64,000 nt of DNA from Bacteroidales bacterium (GTDB lineage: Bacteria > Bacteroidota > Bacteroidia > Bacteroidales > Paludibacteraceae): assembly GCA_012837935.1 (NCBI GenBank), contig DUQG01000012.1, forward strand, positions 1 to 64,000, given 5' to 3'. Made by a program: the position numbers and the translations under genes. Below, piece after piece: positions 43,930-52,270 of this stretch; position 1 is the stretch's first letter; every line of letters begins with the position of its first letter. The notes under the pieces were generated by a model. The model was given only the letters and a program-made list of their open reading frames with translations, did not search any database and was not told the DNA's origin.

Positions 43930-45201
43930 ATGATAATGAATAAAAAGTCAGATATTTATACACCCAAAATTCACACTTCAGGGGGCGAGGGGGCAAGTTC
44001 TTCTCTTTTTCTCGGCATTTTTGGTCGTAGAAATACAGGAAAAAGCTCATTAATTAATTTGTTGACCGGACAGGATATTGCTATTGTTTCGGAAGTTCCG
44101 GGAACAACAACCGATCCGGTGCGGAAATCGGTAGAAATTTTGGGACTTGGTCCGGTGATAGTAGTGGATACTGCCGGGATTGACGATGAAGGCGATTTGG
44201 GTCAAAAACGTGTGCAAAAAAGCAAAAACACCATTAAAAATGTTGATTGTGCGGTGTTGCTGATTTCAGAAAATCGCTTTGACAGCTATGAAAAAGAGCT
44301 GATTAAAGAGTTTGAAAATTTCGATACGCCCTATTTGATTGTACACAATAAGAGCGATTTGGAGATGTTGGAACAGGCATCAATTGATACTATCCGACAA
44401 ATCACACAAGCAGAAATTGTTGATTTTACCACGATTAACGATCAAGGAAAAGATGCTTTGATTGAGAAAATCAAAGAACTTATTCCAAAATTCCGGCAAC
44501 AAAAAAAATCTCTTTTCGGCGGGTTGGTAAAGCCGAAAGATGTAGTTTTGTTAATCACGCCAATTGACAGCGCAGCACCTGAAGGCAGATTGATTTTACC
44601 ACAAAATCAATCCATCCGAAATTTGTTGGATAACGACTGTATAACGATTGTGGTGAAAGATACCGGAATAGCTGATTTCCTTAAACTTGGCATTACACCT
44701 GCTTTGGCTGTTACGGATAGTTCAATTTTTGATTATGTGTCGGAGATTTTGCCGGAGAATATTCCGCTGACGAGTTTTAGTATTCTTTTTGCACGACTGA
44801 AAGGCGATTTTGAGCAATACCTGAAAGGAACACGGTATATACTCAAGCTAAACGACGGCGACCGTGTTTTAATCCTTGAAAGTTGTACGCACCAAACAAG
44901 TTGCGATGACATAGGAAGGGTGAAAATTCCGAAATTATTGCAGAAATATACGGGGAAAAAATTGGAGTTTGATGTTGTGTCGGGATTAGCCCCCGCCCCC
45001 CTAAATCCAAGCCCTCCTAAATTCCCCCAAGGGGGGACTTATGCATTGGTAATCCAATGTGGCGGATGCATGGTTACTCGAAAGCAACTGCTTAATCGCT
45101 TGAAGCCTTTTGTGGAGGCAGGAATTCCTGTTACGAACTACGGGATGACTTTGGCTTATGTAAATGGAATTTTCGAGCGTGCAACTGAGGTGTTTAGGTA
45201 A
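43930..45201 (+). CDS. hydF: [FeFe]-hydrogenase maturation GTPase HydF, with element-derived insertion
   Basis: HydF is the scaffold on which the diiron precursor is assembled before transfer to HydA. The N-terminal GTPase domain shows GIFGRRNTGKSSLINLL, PGTTTDP, VDTAGIDD and VHNKSDLE. The cluster domain has CTHQTSCDDIGRVKIP and QCGGCMVTRK. The usual HydF signature has His before the CxxC pair; here it is Gln. Between these motifs the residues LAPAPLNPSPPKFPQGG are encoded by copy C of the GC-rich dispersed element, so the loop before the cluster ligands has been replaced or lengthened. An N-terminal GGEGAS stretch is also unusual. The start could be MIMNKKS or MNKKS. Confidence 0.95.
   Translation: MIMNKKSDIYTPKIHTSGGEGASSSLFLGIFGRRNTGKSSLINLLTGQDIAIVSEVPGTTTDPVRKSVEILGLGPVIVVDTAGIDDEGDLGQKRVQKSKNTIKNVDCAVLLISENRFDSYEKELIKEFENFDTPYLIVHNKSDLEMLEQASIDTIRQITQAEIVDFTTINDQGKDALIEKIKELIPKFRQQKKSLFGGLVKPKDVVLLITPIDSAAPEGRLILPQNQSIRNLLDNDCITIVVKDTGIADFLKLGITPALAVTDSSIFDYVSEILPENIPLTSFSILFARLKGDFEQYLKGTRYILKLNDGDRVLILESCTHQTSCDDIGRVKIPKLLQKYTGKKLEFDVVSGLAPAPLNPSPPKFPQGGTYALVIQCGGCMVTRKQLLNRLKPFVEAGIPVTNYGMTLAYVNGIFERATEVFR
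44988..45040. repeat. Dispersed GC-rich element, copy C, inside hydF
   Basis: Read on the minus strand it has AAGTCCCCCCTTGGGGGAAT, then TTAGGAGGGCTT, then a second partial unit GGATTTAGGGGGG. It is in frame with hydF and encodes PLNP...PPKFPQG, the same reading frame that copy A uses in mraZ (PLNPPQG). Confidence 0.8.
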
Positions 45202-45235
45202 ATTCTTACTTTTGGAATAGTAAGCAAACAAGAAT

Positions 45236-46285
45236 ATGTCCCAACTTTTTAAAAATGATATTATCAATCTTCTTAACTCGTCCGGTGAGGAGGAGCAGGA
45301 ACTTTTTGCACGTGCATCGCAAGTCAAATTGCAAAATGTAGGTAATACTGTTTACTTGCGGGGATTGATAGAAATGTCTAATGTTTGCGATAAAGATTGC
45401 TACTATTGCGGTATTCGGAAATCCAATTCAGCCGTTCATCGTTATGTGATTAACGAAGAGGAAATTTTGGAGGCTGTTCGTTTTGCCTATGAAAACGGTT
45501 ACGGCTCGGTGGCTATTCAGTCCGGCGAACTGCAAAGTTCGGCTTTTACCGAAAAAATCAATCGAATTTTACAGAAAACAAGGGAAATATCCAACGGCGA
45601 AATAGGTGTAACCCTTTCTTGCGGAGAACAAACGGAAGAAACCTACCGAAAATGGTTTGAAAGTGGTGCGATACGCTACTTACTTCGTGTTGAAACATCT
45701 AATCCAGAGCTTTATCGGAAACTTCACCCCAACACACCCAAACACAGCATAGAAAAACGAATTGAGGCGCTTGAAACTTTGAAAGCTATTGGTTACCAAG
45801 TAGGTACAGGTGTGATGATTGGTTTACCATTTCAGACGGTGGAAGATTTGGCGGACGACCTGCTTTTTATGAAAAACTTCAATATAGTGATGTGCGGGAT
45901 GGGACCCTACATCGAGCATCATCAAACGCCTTTGTATCAATATAAAGATGAATTGTTACCGTTAGGAAAAAGGCTGAATTTAGCACTGAAAATGGTAGCG
46001 ATTTTACGTCTTTTAATGCCGGATATTAACATCGCATCCACTACCGCTCTGCAATCTATCGAGAAAAATGCCCGTATGCGCGCCATCCAAATCGGTGCTA
46101 ATGTGCTGATGCCCAATATCACACCACGCAAATATCGGGATGATTATTTCCTTTATGAAAATAAACCTGTTTCCGAACAGAGCGATGAAGACGACTTAAA
46201 AGTTTTGGAAAAATCATTGTCGGAAATAAATCATGAGATTGGATATGGTGTGCAGGGGAATTCGAAAAGATTTTTGATAAAATAA
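45236..46285 (+). CDS. hydE: [FeFe]-hydrogenase maturase HydE (radical SAM)
   Basis: HydE is a radical-SAM enzyme that acts on the Fe-containing product of HydG to make the bridging part of the H-cluster. The 349 residues include CDKDCYYCGI (C-x3-C-x2-C) close to the N-terminus, IQSGELQSSAF, GVTLSCGEQTEETY and GVMIGLPFQT. It follows hydF by 34 bp and ends only 5 bp from the convergent hydrolase gene, with no terminator between them. Confidence 0.95.
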   Translation: MSQLFKNDIINLLNSSGEEEQELFARASQVKLQNVGNTVYLRGLIEMSNVCDKDCYYCGIRKSNSAVHRYVINEEEILEAVRFAYENGYGSVAIQSGELQSSAFTEKINRILQKTREISNGEIGVTLSCGEQTEETYRKWFESGAIRYLLRVETSNPELYRKLHPNTPKHSIEKRIEALETLKAIGYQVGTGVMIGLPFQTVEDLADDLLFMKNFNIVMCGMGPYIEHHQTPLYQYKDELLPLGKRLNLALKMVAILRLLMPDINIASTTALQSIEKNARMRAIQIGANVLMPNITPRKYRDDYFLYENKPVSEQSDEDDLKVLEKSLSEINHEIGYGVQGNSKRFLIK

Positions 46286-46290
46286 CTAAC

Positions 46291-47370
46291 TCAATCAAAC
46301 CTATATCCCGCTTTCCGCATTGCTTTTGCATTCTTAAAAGGTTTAGGCGGATTTAGGTGTTTTTCCAGAAACTTATAGATTGAAAAGCGAATATCGGTCG
46401 CTTCTTTCATATCTATTCGGTCAAAGCTGTGACCACCCGATGAATTTTCAAAAATCCGATACTCAAAATCCTTTCCGTGATATTTTAGACTATCTATCAT
46501 CAGTTTCACTTCTTCCACATACACATCGTTGTCGTTCGTGTTGGTGTGGATTAGGAGCGGTTTGTTCAGGTTTTTTGCATAGTGAGTTGGTGAGCGACGC
46601 GTGTATTCCTGCGGATTTTCATCCGGTGTTTGTCCGATAAAATAATCGGCAGAGAAATACTTGGTATAACTTTCATCGTGTGACTCGAGCCGATTGTGCA
46701 AATCACTAACCGGAACACCTGCAAAAGCACATTTATATCCATCAGGATTGAGTAAAATTTGCATCAACGCAATCATTCCACCATGACTCCAACCCACCAC
46801 TGCCACGCGCTCTTTATCCACAAAACTATAATTTTCAAGCATATAATCACGACTTGCCAGCACATCATCATTTTCCCGCCCGCCATAGTCGATGTTTTCG
46901 TAGTACTTTTTGCCGTAACCCGTACTGCCACGGTACTCTGGCGCTACCACAATATAGCCTTGTGCCATCATTTCGCGGACAATATGTGTGTGATACGTGG
47001 TGAAATCGGCATGTACACCACCGTGTGGCAGCACAATCAACGGATATTTCTTTTCAGGATTGATGTTTTTGGGAATAAAAACGTAGCTGTAAATCTGCAA
47101 CTTATTTCCTGCAAAACGGTCGTCAGGAGTTCTCGGCTTCCAGCGTGGCGTGGTCGCAATCCGCACTTTGTCGATGTAAGCAACATCGCTCACTCGCTCA
47201 AACCAGAGCACATCATCGATGTTTTTAAGTACTTGGTCAAACGTATGTTGGTAGTTATCCAGTTTGTCATTCAGTTTTTGAATTTCCTTCAAAAGTGTAC
47301 TGTCGTTGTTTTGAGAAAAAACAGAAAATATTGACAGTAGAAAAACGGTAAAAAATAGTTTTGTTTTCAT
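46291..47370 (-). CDS. Exported alpha/beta hydrolase of the prolyl oligopeptidase (S9) class
   Basis: A 359-residue protein with a signal peptide (MKTKLFFTVFLLSIFSVFSQ). After a short helical stretch, the catalytic domain shows LPHGGVHADF (oxyanion region), the nucleophile elbow GWSHGGMIAL, an Asp in HTNTNDNDVYVEE and the final His in GGHSFDR. Unlike full S9 peptidases it has no beta-propeller, so it is more like a small S9C-type esterase or peptidase. The substrate is unknown. It is convergent with hydE. Confidence 0.88.
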   Translation of the reverse strand: MKTKLFFTVFLLSIFSVFSQNNDSTLLKEIQKLNDKLDNYQHTFDQVLKNIDDVLWFERVSDVAYIDKVRIATTPRWKPRTPDDRFAGNKLQIYSYVFIPKNINPEKKYPLIVLPHGGVHADFTTYHTHIVREMMAQGYIVVAPEYRGSTGYGKKYYENIDYGGRENDDVLASRDYMLENYSFVDKERVAVVGWSHGGMIALMQILLNPDGYKCAFAGVPVSDLHNRLESHDESYTKYFSADYFIGQTPDENPQEYTRRSPTHYAKNLNKPLLIHTNTNDNDVYVEEVKLMIDSLKYHGKDFEYRIFENSSGGHSFDRIDMKEATDIRFSIYKFLEKHLNPPKPFKNAKAMRKAGYRFD

Positions 47371-47407
47371 GGTGTAAGATTTTTTGTAAAAGTAACTTCA
47401 TTTCCTG

Positions 47408-47447
47408 AAAAAAGCAAAAGGAATTGAAAATTTTTCAATTCCTTTGC
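47408..47447 (-). terminator. Terminator of the thrC operon
   Basis: Reading leftward, GCAAAGGAATTGAAAAA and TTTTCAATTCCTTTTGC form a long AT-rich stem (about 47414-47446) followed by six Ts. Confidence 0.8.
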
Positions 47448-47475
47448 GTAAAATGATTTGCTGTTAAAATTAGAG

Positions 47476-48795
47476 TTATCTACCCATCAAAAACTCTTTA
47501 AAACCATCAAAATCAGCACCTAATTCAATACTTTGCTTTTTCCCTTTCATAAATTTTTGCAGTTTTTGCGGGATTTCCACTTTTTTACCGATGATTTCTT
47601 CCACTGTCTCTGCAAATTTAGCAGGATGCGCCGTTTCAAGGAAAATTCCTTTTTCGTCTTCCGTTAATCCTTCTTTCAATGCTAAATATCCGCAAGCACC
47701 GTGCGGGTCAAGTAGGTAGCTGTTTTTGCTCAGACAAGCACGAATTCCGTCCGCAATTTCTTCGTCGGTGTAGCTTACACCGCTGATTTCGGCAGCAATT
47801 TCCGCATGGGAATGATTATACAAATCCAAAATCCGCACAAAGTTACTCGGGTCGCCCACGTCCATGGCATTCGCGATAGTTACAACGGAAGGTTTCGGGG
47901 TATAAGTTCCTGTTTGAAGGTATTTTAGGAAAATATCGTTGCGGTTATTGGCAGCGATAAAACGTTTAACGGGAAGTCCCATTTTTTTTGCGAAAAGTCC
48001 GGCAGTGATATTTCCGAAGTTTCCGCTTGGTACACAAATCACCGTTTCAAGTTCGTCAATTCCCAATTTCGGGTTCATCGAGCGAAGTTGCGAGTAAGCA
48101 TAGAAATAGTAGAAAGCTTGCGGAAGGAAACGAGCCACGTTGATGGAATTAGCCGAAGTCAGACGCATTTTTTCATTTAACTCTTTGTCCAAAAAGGCAG
48201 TTTTAACCAATCGTTGGCAGTCGTCAAAAGTTCCGTCAACTTCGAGAGCAGTGATGTTTTTGCCCAAAGTGGTAAACTGACTTTCCTGAATTTTACTCAC
48301 TTTTCCTTTCGGATAAAGCACATAAACATGAATGCCTTCCACACCCAAAAATCCATTGGCAACGGCACTTCCTGTGTCACCCGAAGTGGCTACAAGCACG
48401 TTTACAAGTTCGTTTTTAGCTTGCTTTTGAATAAAATAAGCCAGTACGCGCGACATAAATCGAGCTCCGATATCCTTAAAAGCCAAAGTCGGTCCGTGAA
48501 ACAGTTCCAAACTGTAGATATCCTTTTCCACTTTTACCAGCGGCGTGTCGAAATTCAGCGTATCATTCACAATTTTTTCAAGTGCATCGACTTCAATGTC
48601 TTCATCAAAAAACGCCTTTGCTACTTCCAGCGCAATTTCTTGAAACGAAAGCGTGCCGATAGTTTCAAAAAACTCATCAGGAAGTTTTTTAATTTTTTCC
48701 GGCATAAAAAGCCCTTTATCATCCGCTAAACCTTTGACAACGGCTTCTTCCAATGAAACTTGGATTCCGGGGTTGTTGGTGCTGTAATATTTCAT
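47476..48795 (-). CDS. thrC: Threonine synthase
   Basis: ThrC converts O-phosphohomoserine to threonine with PLP. The 439 residues start MKYYSTNNPGIQVSLEEAV and include the PLP lysine in GPTLAFKDIGARF, the phosphate loop VATSGDTGSAVANGF and VPSGNFGNITAGL. Length and motifs are those of the gamma-proteobacterial/Bacteroidota type. It is the last gene of a leftward run, 11 bp after the methyltransferase. Confidence 0.97.
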   Translation of the reverse strand: MKYYSTNNPGIQVSLEEAVVKGLADDKGLFMPEKIKKLPDEFFETIGTLSFQEIALEVAKAFFDEDIEVDALEKIVNDTLNFDTPLVKVEKDIYSLELFHGPTLAFKDIGARFMSRVLAYFIQKQAKNELVNVLVATSGDTGSAVANGFLGVEGIHVYVLYPKGKVSKIQESQFTTLGKNITALEVDGTFDDCQRLVKTAFLDKELNEKMRLTSANSINVARFLPQAFYYFYAYSQLRSMNPKLGIDELETVICVPSGNFGNITAGLFAKKMGLPVKRFIAANNRNDIFLKYLQTGTYTPKPSVVTIANAMDVGDPSNFVRILDLYNHSHAEIAAEISGVSYTDEEIADGIRACLSKNSYLLDPHGACGYLALKEGLTEDEKGIFLETAHPAKFAETVEEIIGKKVEIPQKLQKFMKGKKQSIELGADFDGFKEFLMGR

Positions 48796-48806
48796 GTTTC
48801 TATTGA

Positions 48807-49871
48807 TTATTTTTCCATTAAAAACAAATATTCTTTATGTTTTCCGTCGCTATTGACCCACTCGTTTGACCAACGCATATTAGACATAACGTTGTGTTGA
48901 TAGTCGATTTCGACGATGTTTAGTAATTTTCCGTTTTCGTTAATTGCCTGAAACAGTTCATCTTTTGTTGCTCTACCGCCGGAACTGTACGAAAGCAAGA
49001 TATATTTTGATTTGGTTTCTTCAATAAGTTTCCTAAGTGCTTGAATAGCAATAAAATGTCCGTTTTCGTCTTTTCTAAATTCTTCAAATACAGAGACAGA
49101 TTTTGTATCACGTGTATCTTCCCTGCGATTTGCATTTCCAAAAAGCTTCGGTCGGTCATTTAGTATAACGGTTGTCCAAATATGATAATAAGAAGCATAT
49201 CGAACCCTGCTTGGCGGCATTTTTTCGTTGTTCGAGCCGTAAGGCGGGTCAAAATAAGCCAAATCATACTCGTTGTTCGCAATCGTATCAAAAATATCCC
49301 CTCGGATAACTTCGTTTTCAGTTGTCAGCGGAAATCGTTTGGGTAATTTCAGTAACAAATTGTTATGCGAGCGCGGCGCCCATTTTTTAAGATAAGCTAC
49401 AAAATGACCAAGCGTGCTATCCACTTTATCCAAAGCGTAGATTAGACTTGTGAGAATGACACATTTGTCTTCCCATTCTAAATCAAGCTTATCTATTTCT
49501 TCTCTTATCGCATCCAGTTTTTGCGTGTTTTTGCGTTGAAAAGGTCTTTTGTTTTCAGCCTCGTCTGCTCCGTAATTTTCCGTAAACCAACCGTCAAATC
49601 CCTGCAAATTATTGAGATAATCAATAATTTCTTGATAATATTTGTCTGAATGATTGGACTTTAAGTAACAAGTTGCAAATACTTCCGACCAGTGCGAAAT
49701 ATCGTTGGCCGTGGTGTTGTAACCCAATTGTGCAAAAGCTTGCGACACACGCGTAGTCCCGCTGAAACCGTCCAAAATGGTCTTTACATGCTCTAATTCG
49801 CTAATGATTTGAACGATATAGGGAATGATTTTTTTCTTGGAGCCCGTATATTTTATTCCTTCAGTTTGCAA
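48807..49871 (-). CDS. Solitary D12-class DNA adenine methyltransferase
   Basis: A 354-residue N6-adenine DNA methyltransferase. The SAM-binding motif I appears as ILDGFSGTTRVSQAF and the catalytic motif IV as LAYFDPPYG; the N-terminal KYTGSKKKIIPYI is typical of D12 (alpha-class) enzymes. No restriction endonuclease is encoded nearby. It lies between apgM (33-bp gap) and thrC (11-bp gap) in the same orientation, so it interrupts a threonine-synthesis pair and is probably co-transcribed with it. The recognition sequence cannot be read from the protein. Confidence 0.92.
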   Translation of the reverse strand: MQTEGIKYTGSKKKIIPYIVQIISELEHVKTILDGFSGTTRVSQAFAQLGYNTTANDISHWSEVFATCYLKSNHSDKYYQEIIDYLNNLQGFDGWFTENYGADEAENKRPFQRKNTQKLDAIREEIDKLDLEWEDKCVILTSLIYALDKVDSTLGHFVAYLKKWAPRSHNNLLLKLPKRFPLTTENEVIRGDIFDTIANNEYDLAYFDPPYGSNNEKMPPSRVRYASYYHIWTTVILNDRPKLFGNANRREDTRDTKSVSVFEEFRKDENGHFIAIQALRKLIEETKSKYILLSYSSGGRATKDELFQAINENGKLLNIVEIDYQHNVMSNMRWSNEWVNSDGKHKEYLFLMEK

Positions 49872-49904
49872 CTTCTCTTTCGAATTATTAGCTCGAAAAT
49901 TTGA

Positions 49905-51113
49905 TTATTTCTCAAAAAATGTTTCTATAAATTCTCGTCCTTTCAACAGACCGTAACTTCCTTTTTTACAGGAAAACTCATCGTAACTTATTACTTCATC
50001 GGCTTTATTTCCTGTTTTGAAAATCACAAAAGGCACTGGATCAGCCGAGTGCGTGCGAATATTGCAAGGTGTCGGGTGGTCGGGAAGTAGTGCTATCGTT
50101 ACCGATTCATCCCAATTGAGTAATTCCTCTAAAATCGGCTTTACCACACGGCTATCCAAATCTTCTATCGTTCTCTTTTTCAGTTCTGCATCACCTTCGT
50201 GTCCGGCTTCGTCGCTTGCCTCGATATGTAAATAGACAAAATCATCATTTCGCAAAGCATCAATGGCAGCCTGTACTTTTCCTTCGTAATTGGTGTCGTA
50301 AAGTCCTGTAGCGCCTTCCACGTCGATGTTTTTCAAGCCTGCATACACGCCAATCCCTTTTATTAAGTCCACTGCCGAAATTACCAAACCGTTTTTCAGT
50401 CCAAATTCCGGCAACAGATGTTCCATTGAAGGTTTGTAACCCGGTGACCAGAGCCAGATGCTGTTGGCTTTATCCTTTCCTTCTGCCGCACGCTTTAGGT
50501 TAATCGGATGGTTTTCCAAAAGCTCCATCGATTTGAAAATCAAGTCATTCAGGAAGTCAGCTGTAGGTCTGGCTTCTTCAGTTTTTGCCTTGATTAGCAG
50601 CGGTTTATACTCTTTTAAAGGAACATCGTGTGGCGGTGTGCAATCAATGTTTTTATTGCCGTTTTTCATTTTTAGAACATGACGATACGACACACCCGGA
50701 TGAAAACTTACCACCTCATTTCCTAACTTTTCTTGTAAAAAAAGAATCAACTCTCTTGCTTCCGCTGTGCTAATATGTCCTGCTGAGTGGTTTTTGAGAA
50801 TGTCGCCGTCAATGCAAACCAAATTACAACGCATAGCCATCTCACCTTCAGCCACATCCACACCCATACTGGCAGCTTCCAACGTTCCACGCCCTTCATA
50901 AACTTTTGCTACATTGTAGCCAAGCACCGATAGATTGGCTATTTCACTTCCCGGCGAAAATCCTTCAGGAATCGTATCCAGCATGCCACAACGACCCATT
51001 TTTGTCAAACGGTCGATGTTTGGTTTGTTAGCAGCTTGAAGTGGCGTTTTATTCCCCATCGATGCTATAGGTTCGTCAGCCATTCCATCGCCGAGTATAA
51101 TTAGATATTTCAT
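49905..51113 (-). CDS. apgM: ApgM-type phosphoglycerate mutase, possible homoserine kinase
   Basis: A 402-residue member of the archaeal-type cofactor-independent phosphoglycerate mutase family (alkaline phosphatase fold). Metal-site motifs are seen at ILGDGMADEPI, SPGSEIANLSVLGYN, HIEASDEAGHEGD and LLPDHPTPC. In Bacteroidota this family often lies between thrA and thrC and has been proposed to supply homoserine kinase activity. The position near thrC here fits that idea, although thrA is not in the window. Glycolytic mutase activity remains possible. Confidence 0.9.
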   Translation of the reverse strand: MKYLIILGDGMADEPIASMGNKTPLQAANKPNIDRLTKMGRCGMLDTIPEGFSPGSEIANLSVLGYNVAKVYEGRGTLEAASMGVDVAEGEMAMRCNLVCIDGDILKNHSAGHISTAEARELILFLQEKLGNEVVSFHPGVSYRHVLKMKNGNKNIDCTPPHDVPLKEYKPLLIKAKTEEARPTADFLNDLIFKSMELLENHPINLKRAAEGKDKANSIWLWSPGYKPSMEHLLPEFGLKNGLVISAVDLIKGIGVYAGLKNIDVEGATGLYDTNYEGKVQAAIDALRNDDFVYLHIEASDEAGHEGDAELKKRTIEDLDSRVVKPILEELLNWDESVTIALLPDHPTPCNIRTHSADPVPFVIFKTGNKADEVISYDEFSCKKGSYGLLKGREFIETFFEK

Positions 51114-51133
51114 TCTGAGTGTGATGTGAAGGC

Positions 51134-52162
51134 TTATTCTAAATATTTAGTGTATTTTGGCAATCCTTCTTCAAATTTTTGGATAGCTTCTTCCATTGTC
51201 GTGTAGCTTTCGCCACCAGAAGCATTTAGATGTCCGCCGCCGTTAAAAATTTCTTCGGCAAATTTATTTGCCGGAAATGTGCCTTGCGAGCGAAGAGACA
51301 CTTTAATTTTGTCGGGATCTTCACGCAATAAAACCGAGAAAATCACACCATCAATAGATAGCGGAAGATTTACGAAGCCTTCTGAATCACCATTTACATA
51401 GCTAAATTCCTTCATTTCTTCGGCAGTTAGCGTGATAAGTGCGGCTTGATATTTGGGATAAATCTTCATTTTTTTGTAAATACAGTATCCTTGCAAACGC
51501 ATGCGGTGCTCTGAAAAAGTGTCATATACACGTCTGTAAATAAGGTCTTTATCAATGCCTTTTTTTATCAGTTCGTAGATAATGGCATAAATTTCTTCGT
51601 GATTGGAGTTAAAGGTAAATCCGCCCGTGTCGGTCATCATTCCGGTGTAAACACACTCTGCACAGCCTAAATTTATATCTGAAAAATGTCCCATTCTACA
51701 AATCAGTCGGAACACCAATTCACTTGTAGAGGATATTTCCGGATGGGAAATAATGATATGTGCGAACTCCTTGTCTGGATTTAGGTGGTGGTCAACCATT
51801 ATTTTTGGAGCTTTTGAATTGACTACCGAATCAGCCATATACCCCAATCGGCTTGGCGTGTTAAAATCCAAAGCAAAAATCAAATCAGCTTTTTCAATGG
51901 CAGTTTCTGCTTTTTCTTTATCAAATGCGTGAACAATCACTTTATCAGCACCCGGCATCCACATCAAAAAACCGGGTGGCGGTGAAGGCACAACTACAGT
52001 GGCTTCTTTTTCCAAAGTCATTAAAAAATGCCACAAACCGAGTGATGCACCGAGCGAATCTCCATCAGGTCCGAAGTGAGAAACAATAACAATATTGTCT
52101 GCATCGTCTATTTCTCGTTTGGCTTTGTGAACCAACTCTTCGGCTATAACTTTTGAAATCAT
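51134..52162 (-). CDS. DHH-family phosphoesterase, NrnA-like
   Basis: A 342-residue DHH/DHHA1 phosphoesterase, similar to bifunctional oligoribonuclease/pAp phosphatase NrnA, which removes nanoRNAs. Metal motifs are complete: SHFGPDGDSLGA, DLIFALDFN, MVDHHLNPD, and the DHHA1 motif NGGGHLNASGG near the C-terminus. I start at MISKVIAEEL (52162); the longer frame to 52222 runs through the predicted promoter. It is 20 bp upstream of apgM. Confidence 0.93.
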   Translation of the reverse strand: MISKVIAEELVHKAKREIDDADNIVIVSHFGPDGDSLGASLGLWHFLMTLEKEATVVVPSPPPGFLMWMPGADKVIVHAFDKEKAETAIEKADLIFALDFNTPSRLGYMADSVVNSKAPKIMVDHHLNPDKEFAHIIISHPEISSTSELVFRLICRMGHFSDINLGCAECVYTGMMTDTGGFTFNSNHEEIYAIIYELIKKGIDKDLIYRRVYDTFSEHRMRLQGYCIYKKMKIYPKYQAALITLTAEEMKEFSYVNGDSEGFVNLPLSIDGVIFSVLLREDPDKIKVSLRSQGTFPANKFAEEIFNGGGHLNASGGESYTTMEEAIQKFEEGLPKYTKYLE

Positions 52163-52187
52163 TTTAAGTAAATTAGGATTTAATTTG

Positions 52188-52195
52188 CAAAAATA
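52188..52195 (-). promoter_or_regulatory. -7 promoter box of the DHH phosphoesterase gene
   Basis: CAAAAATA on the plus strand reads TATTTTTG on the minus strand, 26 bp from the chosen start codon. The -33 element is not clear. Confidence 0.45.
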
Positions 52196-52224
52196 GCAAA
52201 AAAAGATGGGATATTTGTACACTT

Positions 52225-52257
52225 ACCCAAAGACTAGCTCGAAGCCAGTCCTTGGGT
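52225..52257. repeat. Imperfect hairpin after comEC
   Basis: ACCCAA/TTGGGT and GACTAGC/GCCAGTC stack into a stem of about 14 bp with two mismatches and the loop TCGAA. No T-run follows on either strand, so it looks more like a dispersed palindrome or RNA-processing stem than a terminator. Confidence 0.5.
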
Positions 52258-52270
52258 TGTTAAATTTTCT

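Noticed and set aside
52225-52257. tRNA-like or riboswitch-like fold after comEC
   Set aside because: Only one imperfect stem is present; no cloverleaf, conserved core or terminator could be made from the flanks.
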